DNA of 52,333 nt from Goekera deserti (lineage in GTDB: Bacteria; Actinomycetota; Actinomycetes; Mycobacteriales; Geodermatophilaceae), in the NCBI RefSeq assembly GCF_010685995.1, contig NZ_JAAGWK010000003.1, positions 1-52,333 of the forward strand. The letters run 5' to 3'. A program made the position numbers and the translations under genes. The first letter of the stretch is position 1, and every line of letters starts with the position of its first letter. The notes under the pieces are model-generated. The model was not told the origin of the DNA and did not search any database. It worked only from the letters and a program-made list of their open reading frames with translations. Positions 48,093-52,333 of this stretch are shown piece by piece.

Positions 48093-49499
48093 TCAGCTGC
48101 GGTCGACCGTGCCCATCAGCCGGCGTCCGGCCTCGGTGATCGAGCCCGACAGCGACGGGTAGATCGAGAACGTCTGGGCCAGGTCGGCCACGGTGAGGCC
48201 CTTGGTCACGGCCAGCGCGATCGGCAGGATCAGCTCGGAGGCACCCGGCGCCACCACCACCCCGCCGACGACGACGCCGGTCGAGCGGCGGGCGAAGATC
48301 TTCACGAACCCGTCCCGCAGGTCGCTCATCTTGGCCCGGGCGTTGGTGGCCAGCGGCAGCCGGACGACGTCGACGTCCTCGCCCTCGGGCATCGTCTTCT
48401 GCTGCACGCCGACGGTGGCGATCTCCGGGTGGGTGAAGACGTTGGCCGACACGGTCTTCAGCCTGATCGGGGCGACCGCCTCCCCGAGGGCGTGCCACAT
48501 GGCGATCCGGCCCTGCATGGCCGCCACCGAGGCCAGCTGGAAGACCCCGGTGACGTCGCCGGCGGCGTAGACGCCGGGCACCGACGTGCGGGAGACCCGG
48601 TCGACCACCACGTGCCCGGACGGCGACAGCGCGACGCCGACGGCCTCCAGGTTCAGCCCGCCGGTGTTCGGCACGGTGCCGACGGTCATCAGCGCGTGCG
48701 AGCCCTCCACGGTGCGCCCGTCGGTGAGCTCCACCACGACGCCCTTCTCGGTGCGGCGGACGGCGGCGGCCCGGCTGCGCTCGGCGATCCGGCCCCCGCG
48801 GGACTGGAACACCTCCTCCAGCACCTCGGCGGCGTCGGAGTCCTCGCCGGGCAGCACCTGGTCGCGGGAGGACACCAGGGTCACCGGCACGCCGGCCTCC
48901 AGGTAGCCGGAGGCGAACTCGGCACCGGTGACACCCGAGCCGACGACCACCAGGTGCTCCGGCGGCTCCTCCAGGTCGTAGACGTCCCGCCAGGTGAGGA
49001 TCCGCTCGCCGTCGGGCTCGGCACCGGGCAGCACCCGGGGGTCGGCGCCGGTGGCGATCAGCACGGCGTCGGCCACGATCGTGCGGGTGACCGCGCCGTC
49101 GGCGTCGAGCACCTCCACGGTGTGCTCGATCAGGCCCTGGATGACGTCGGAGAGCCGGGCCCGCCCGGAGACGATCTCCACGCCCTCGTTCTCCAGCCGG
49201 GCGTGCACGTCGGCCGACTGGGCCACCGCCAGGCCGCGGATCCGTCCGTTGACGTGCGCGAAGTCAAGACCGACGGCGCTGAGCTCGGTGCCCTGCAGGC
49301 CGAGGCGGACCGAGTCGCGGACGGTGGTCATGGTGCCGGCGGCGGCGATGAAGGCCTTGGACGGCACGCAGTCGGACAGCACGCTGGCACCGCCCATGCC
49401 GTCGCGCTCGACGATGGTCACCTGGGCGCCGAGCTCGGCGGCGACCAGCGCGGCCTCGTAGCCGGCCGGGCCGCCGCCGATGATGACGATGCGGGTCAT
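48093..49499 (-). CDS. lpdA: NAD(P)H quinone reductase LpdA, flavoprotein disulfide reductase family
   Basis: 468 residues from ATG 49499, chosen because GGAAGGA lies just before it; a frame start at 49538 is less likely. IVIIGGGPAGYEAALVAAELG binds FAD, VVVGSGVTGAEFASGYLE binds NAD(P)H, and VYAAGDVTG is the second FAD motif. The redox-site equivalent is GGASVLSDCVPSK: only one of the two active-site cysteines remains, as in Rv3303c. That fits a quinone or nitro reductase role rather than dihydrolipoamide dehydrogenase. It is divergent from a GGCT gene, as in M. tuberculosis. Confidence 0.9.
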   Translation of the reverse strand: MTRIVIIGGGPAGYEAALVAAELGAQVTIVERDGMGGASVLSDCVPSKAFIAAAGTMTTVRDSVRLGLQGTELSAVGLDFAHVNGRIRGLAVAQSADVHARLENEGVEIVSGRARLSDVIQGLIEHTVEVLDADGAVTRTIVADAVLIATGADPRVLPGAEPDGERILTWRDVYDLEEPPEHLVVVGSGVTGAEFASGYLEAGVPVTLVSSRDQVLPGEDSDAAEVLEEVFQSRGGRIAERSRAAAVRRTEKGVVVELTDGRTVEGSHALMTVGTVPNTGGLNLEAVGVALSPSGHVVVDRVSRTSVPGVYAAGDVTGVFQLASVAAMQGRIAMWHALGEAVAPIRLKTVSANVFTHPEIATVGVQQKTMPEGEDVDVVRLPLATNARAKMSDLRDGFVKIFARRSTGVVVGGVVVAPGASELILPIALAVTKGLTVADLAQTFSIYPSLSGSITEAGRRLMGTVDRS

Positions 49500-49624
49500 G
49501 GGTCCTTCCGGGGCTGACTGTGGGGTGTCTGGGTCCATCCTCCCCCGTGCTCGCCAGGATCGGCGCGAGGGCGACCCGCGTCACGTCCGGGCGGTCTGCC
49601 GCGCCGCCGGGCGCCCGCGCTGGT

Positions 49625-49640
49625 TAGTCTCGCTGCGATG
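49625..49640 (+). promoter_or_regulatory. Candidate leaderless promoter of the GGCT gene
   Basis: TAGTCT at 49625-49630 ends 7 nt before ATG 49638, so transcription should start at the start codon. There is no ribosome-binding site. Confidence 0.55.
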
Positions 49641-50111
49641 GGCCTCTACGCCGCCTACGGGTCGAACATGGACCCGGCACAGATGCTGCGGCGCTGCCCG
49701 TCCTCACCGACCGCCGGCACCGGCTGGATCCGGGACTGGCGGCTCACCTTCGGGGCCGAGGAGCTCGGCTGGGACGGCGCGCTCGCCACCCTGGTGCCGG
49801 TCGACGGCGACACCCCCGCCGCGGCAGCGCCCGGCGTCTTCGTGGCGCTCTACGACCTCACCGACGCCGACGAGCGCGCGCTGGACGCCTGGGAGGGCGC
49901 CGACCACGGGCTGTACCGGAAGCTGCGGCTGCAGGTGCACACGCTGTCCGGCGACGTCGTGGCGTTCGTGTACGCGCTGGACGCCTTCGAGGGTGGGCTG
50001 CCCTCGGCGCGCCACCTGGGTGCGATCGCCGACGCCGCCGAGGCGGCCGGTGCGCCGGACGACTACCTGGCCGACCTCCGCTCGCGTGACTGCCGCTCCG
50101 TTGGCCTCTGA
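49638..50111 (+). CDS. Gamma-glutamylcyclotransferase-like protein
   Basis: 157 residues. LYAAYGSNMDPAQM is the GGCT-like substrate loop (YGSN), followed by DWRLTFG, LVPVDGD, VFVALYDLTDADERALDAWEG and VVAFVYALD; the catalytic Glu is probably in DAWEGADHGLY. The Rv3304 homologue lies next to lpdA in the same divergent arrangement. Cellular substrate unknown. Confidence 0.9.
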   Translation: MGLYAAYGSNMDPAQMLRRCPSSPTAGTGWIRDWRLTFGAEELGWDGALATLVPVDGDTPAAAAPGVFVALYDLTDADERALDAWEGADHGLYRKLRLQVHTLSGDVVAFVYALDAFEGGLPSARHLGAIADAAEAAGAPDDYLADLRSRDCRSVGL

Positions 50112-50511
50112 CGCCGCCGGCGGGCCCGGGCCGACCCTGCTCGGGCAGCTGCTCCGCTTCGGCGTGGTCGGGTTGTTCAGCGCAGCCGTCGACCTGACCG
50201 TCTACACCTTGGCCCTGCACCTGGGCGCCTGGACGCCGGCCGCCCGGACGCTCAGCTTCGTCTGCGGCACCAGCACCGCCTACGTGCTGAACCGTCGCTG
50301 GGCCTTCCGCGTGGAGGGCAGCCGGCGCCGGGCGCTGGGCTTCGTCGTCCTCTACGGGACGACGTTCTTCGTCATCCTCGGCGTCAACGCCGCCGCCCTG
50401 GCGCTGCTGCCGGACGGCTCCTGGCGGGTGACCCTGGCCTGGGCCCTGAGCCAGGGCTTCGGCACCGTCGTCAACTTCGTCCTGCTGCGCACCGTCGTCT
50501 TCCGCGCCTGA
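50086..50511 (+). CDS. GtrA family membrane protein, second copy
   Basis: 141 residues from a GTG at 50086 that overlaps the GGCT gene by 26 bp; a TTG at 50101 is an alternative. Four hydrophobic segments: LLRFGVVGLFSAAVDLTVYTLAL, LSFVCGTSTAYVLNRRWAF, FVVLYGTTFFVILGVNAAALALL and ALSQGFGTVVNFVLLRTVVF. Like the GtrA at 33273 it is probably a helper for polyprenyl-linked sugar translocation. Confidence 0.88.
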   Translation: MTAAPLASDAAGGPGPTLLGQLLRFGVVGLFSAAVDLTVYTLALHLGAWTPAARTLSFVCGTSTAYVLNRRWAFRVEGSRRRALGFVVLYGTTFFVILGVNAAALALLPDGSWRVTLAWALSQGFGTVVNFVLLRTVVFRA

Positions 50512-50544
50512 CCTCCGCCTCCCCCTCCGCCTCCCCCTCCGCGT

Positions 50545-50600
50545 GATCATGGAGCTGCGTGAGCGACGCGCCGGTGGGTCGCTCACGCAGGTCCGTGATC
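50545..50600 (+). repeat. 56-bp palindromic repeat, copy A
   Basis: Two 23-bp arms (50545-50567 and 50578-50600) around a 10-nt loop, 21 of 23 bases complementary. Left end GATCATGGAGCTGCGTGA, right end ACGCAGGTCCGTGATC. It is the same length and design as copies B and C. It lies just after the second GtrA gene. Confidence 0.9.
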
Positions 50601-50601
50601 G

Positions 50602-51095
50602 TCGGCGGGAGGTGGCGGACAGGTGACGGAGCTGGGGCGGCGGTCACGACGCAGGTGGCAGGTCTGGCACTCACGCGCGGTGGGCGGCACCGGGGGCTGA
50701 CCTACGACGACCACATGGTGCGCGCCGCCCTCGTCGTCGACCTGGCTGGCCCTCGTCGGGGCGCTGGAGAAGACGGCCGAGGCGGTGGTCACCTCGCCGT
50801 GAGCGGCGGACGCGGCCGGGTCGGGGGTCCCCTGCCGGCGGCTGCTGGAGTTCGGTGGGCCGCTGGACCGGTGGGTCTACGACGGCCGGTATGGCCGGGA
50901 CGAGTGGAGCACCCTGCTTCTCGGGTGCGGGGTCTCGCGCGACCCGCAACGCTGGTGGCAGCCGGGCCCCCGGTACCGGCCCGTGGACGCCGCAACACTG
51001 GACCGCGACCGAGCAGCGGGCAGTCCGACGCGATCACCGACTGGACGCCGGCCTCGCCGACTCTTCCCGCCCCCCTCCCCCACCCCCTTCCCCGC
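50602..51095. other. Possible degraded coding segment between repeats A and B
   Basis: No intact gene. Protein-like stretches are split across frames: LTYDDHMVRAALVVDLA near 50700, then LVGALEKTAEAVVTSP in another frame, and from 50842 LLEFGGPLDRWVYDGRYGRDE and RDPQRWWQPGPRYRPVDAA. I do not recognise the family. It may be a gene remnant trapped between the repeats. Confidence 0.35.
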
Positions 51096-51151
51096 GATCA
51101 TGGAGCTACGTGAGCGGCGCGCCGATGTGTCGCTCACGGCGGTCCGTGATC
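51096..51151 (+). repeat. 56-bp palindromic repeat, copy B
   Basis: Same orientation as copy A, 23-bp arms with 18 of 23 complementary. It ends 1 nt before the stop codon of the DUF559 gene, so the element directly abuts that gene's 3' end. Confidence 0.9.
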
Positions 51152-51152
51152 G

Positions 51153-52046
51153 TCAGCGGGAGAGCGCAATGGCCCGGGTGGCGTCGGCGAGCATGCGGTC
51201 GGGGTGGCGGTAGACGTCGACGGCGGTGACGTGCAGCAGGGTCCAGCCGCGGGCGGTCAGCCAGTTGTGCCGGTGCCGGTCGTCGGCCAGCTGCTGGCGG
51301 GTCATGTGCGCCTCCAGACCGTCGAACTCCGAGCCCACCCGGTACTCGCGCCAGCCGACGTCCAGCTCGCGCCACTCCCCGCCGTCCCCCACCCGCAGCT
51401 GGGTCTCCGGTGCCGGCAGCCCGCCCTCGAGGTACCGCCAGCGCATGCGTGACTCCATCGGCGACTCCGCCCCGGGGTCGGCGTGCGGCACGAGCGTGCG
51501 CAGCCGGGTCACCTGGCGCAGTCCGCGGTGCTCCTCGGTGGCGGCAGCGAGGTCGTCGCGGGTGCACCAGCCCGAGCGCAGTGCGGCGTCCAGGGTGGCG
51601 AGCCCGTCGATCGGCGCGGTCAGCCGGACGACGTCGCAGGCGGTCCGGGCCGGCGGGGTGCACCAGACGCCGTCGACGAGCACGGCGTCGTCGGTGCCCA
51701 GCGACGACGGGTGCACCCGGATGCCGGGCCTGCTCCGGTTCGGCACGCACGCCGGACCGAGGAAGTGCAGCACCTGCCCACCCAGGACGTCGAAGCCGTG
51801 CAGCAGCGCGGCGGTGGAGTGGCACGCCACCAGGTCCGCGCCGACCACCAGGGCGGCGGCCCGGACGAGCAGCGCCGGTGTGTCGGGCAGCTCGGCGTCG
51901 ACGAGCACGCCGCGCCACCGCGTCCGGCGCCAGCGGCCGGTGCGCACCAGGCGGGCGATCTCGACGTCCGAGTGGCTCTCCCGCGCATGGGCGGTCGTGA
52001 ACACCCCGCCCTGCCGAACGACGACGCGGTAGAGGGCGATGTCCAC
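51153..52046 (-). CDS. DUF559 domain protein with N-terminal AbiEi-like winged helix
   Basis: 297 residues from a GTG at 52046. The N-terminus (VVVRQGGVFTTAHARESHSDVEIARLVRTGRWRRTRWRGVLV) resembles the AbiEi/winged-helix domain often fused to DUF559. The middle is AbiEi-like (ACHSTAALLHG). The C-terminal part ESPMESRMRWRYLEGGLP, ELDVGWREYRVGSEFDG and TARGWTLLHVTAVDV fits the Vsr-like/PD-(D/E)xK nuclease fold of DUF559, with Glu/Asp candidates for metal binding. It lies between copies B and C of the palindrome, which are inverted to each other. Confidence 0.85.
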   Translation of the reverse strand: MDIALYRVVVRQGGVFTTAHARESHSDVEIARLVRTGRWRRTRWRGVLVDAELPDTPALLVRAAALVVGADLVACHSTAALLHGFDVLGGQVLHFLGPACVPNRSRPGIRVHPSSLGTDDAVLVDGVWCTPPARTACDVVRLTAPIDGLATLDAALRSGWCTRDDLAAATEEHRGLRQVTRLRTLVPHADPGAESPMESRMRWRYLEGGLPAPETQLRVGDGGEWRELDVGWREYRVGSEFDGLEAHMTRQQLADDRHRHNWLTARGWTLLHVTAVDVYRHPDRMLADATRAIALSR

Positions 52047-52129
52047 CCCCCGACCCTCACCCGCCCGAGACCCGCCTCACCCCGCCCCACCCGATCTGTG
52101 GACAGCCCTCCCACCTGTGGACGACCGAG

Positions 52130-52185
52130 GATCATGGACCGCCGTGAGCGGCGCGCCGGCGTGTCGCTCACGCAGCTCCATGATC
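52130..52185 (-). repeat. 56-bp palindromic repeat, copy C (inverted)
   Basis: Read on the minus strand, its first 23 bases are identical to the left arm of copy A, so it is inverted relative to A and B. Arms pair at 19 of 23. It lies 83 bp upstream of the DUF559 start. Between it and the next gene are an 11-base G-run (52205-52215 region) and no gene. Confidence 0.9.
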
Positions 52186-52247
52186 ACCGCGGTGCGGGCC
52201 CGAGCGGGGGGGGGGGAGGGCCCGGGCGGCGGGGCGGGGCGGCGGGG

Positions 52248-52333
52248 TCAGCTGGTGGGGGTGGAGAGGAAGGTCTGCAGCAGTTGGCGGGCGGCCAGGG
52301 CGGGGGTGAGCTCGCCGGCCAGCACCTGCCGCT
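52248..52333 (-). CDS. 3' end of a gene running out of the window
   Basis: A minus-strand frame ends at a TGA (52250-52248) and reads VLAGELTPALAARQLLQTF then LSTPTS. The pattern AGELTPxxAAxxLL resembles the C-terminus of MeaB-type GTPases, which would suit a propionyl-CoA neighbourhood, but 28 codons are too few to name it. Confidence 0.4.
   Translation of the reverse strand, partial: RQVLAGELTPALAARQLLQTFLSTPTS

Noticed and set aside
52200-52250. G-run and G-rich stretch considered as a G-quadruplex regulator
   Set aside because: It lies at the window edge beyond a terminating gene; a homopolymer of this kind may be miscalled, and nothing links it to a start site.

Overview
This is a very GC-rich actinobacterial chromosome segment with many GTG starts and 4-bp GTGA/ATGA gene overlaps. 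Gene content points to a non-mycolate relative of the arabinogalactan-making actinobacteria. Geodermatophilaceae (Blastococcus/Modestobacter/Geodermatophilus-like) is my guess from gene content only; no 16S or other marker is present.

The layout reads as two blocks that lie far apart in Mycobacterium tuberculosis, here interleaved. Block 1 resembles Rv3264c-Rv3285 plus Rv3303c/Rv3304: manC, wbbL, an LCP ligase, a TIGR03089 protein, a fadE-type acyl-CoA dehydrogenase, purE, purK, gtrA, a PH-domain protein, birA, accD, accE, maf, accA, then lpdA and a GGCT protein. Block 2 resembles the Rv3781-Rv3811 arabinogalactan region: a GT-C glycosyltransferase, glf, glfT2, glfT1, wzt, wzm, dprE2, dprE1, ubiA, a PAP2 phosphatase and a secreted amidase. 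Block 2 is embedded inside block 1, between wbbL/manC and TIGR03089.

Region by region. 1-4208 (minus): envelope genes (acyltransferase, GT2, DUF2304, a frameshifted APH-family kinase). 4315-6419 (minus): wbbL-manC. 6540-11333 (plus): GT-C enzyme, glf, glfT2. 11412-13941 (minus): wzm-wzt-glfT1. 14138-16162: DUF6541 membrane protein. 16308-20268 (minus): secreted amidase and SpoIID-like protein. 20638-22212: LCP ligase. 22260-25948 (minus): PAP2-ubiA-dprE1-dprE2, making polyprenyl-phosphoryl-arabinose. 26035-29273 (plus): TIGR03089, scoAB, DUF1028. 29292-33101 (minus): SGNH lipoprotein-purK-purE-acyl-CoA dehydrogenase. 33273-33749: GtrA. 33782-37902 (minus): sbcDC. 38022-39404: acyltransferase. 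39831-41335 (minus): birA-PH protein. 41356-45808 (plus): acyl-CoA carboxylase (accD-accE-maf-accA). 45928-48027: secreted metzincin protease. 48093-49499: LpdA. 49638-50511: GGCT and GtrA. 50512-52333: a repeat-rich end with three copies of a 56-bp palindrome, a DUF559 protein and the 3' end of one more gene.

Together the wall genes start the linker (WbbL), make UDP-galactofuranose (Glf), build galactan (GlfT1/GlfT2), export a polymer (Wzm/Wzt), make the arabinose donor (UbiA, PAP2, DprE1/DprE2) and attach polymer to peptidoglycan (LCP). AftA and Emb-type arabinosyltransferases are not in the window. Three secreted enzymes (amidase, SpoIID-like, metzincin) share the same five-repeat C-terminal module. 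The least explained part is the right end, where a DUF559 gene lies between inverted copies of the palindrome.
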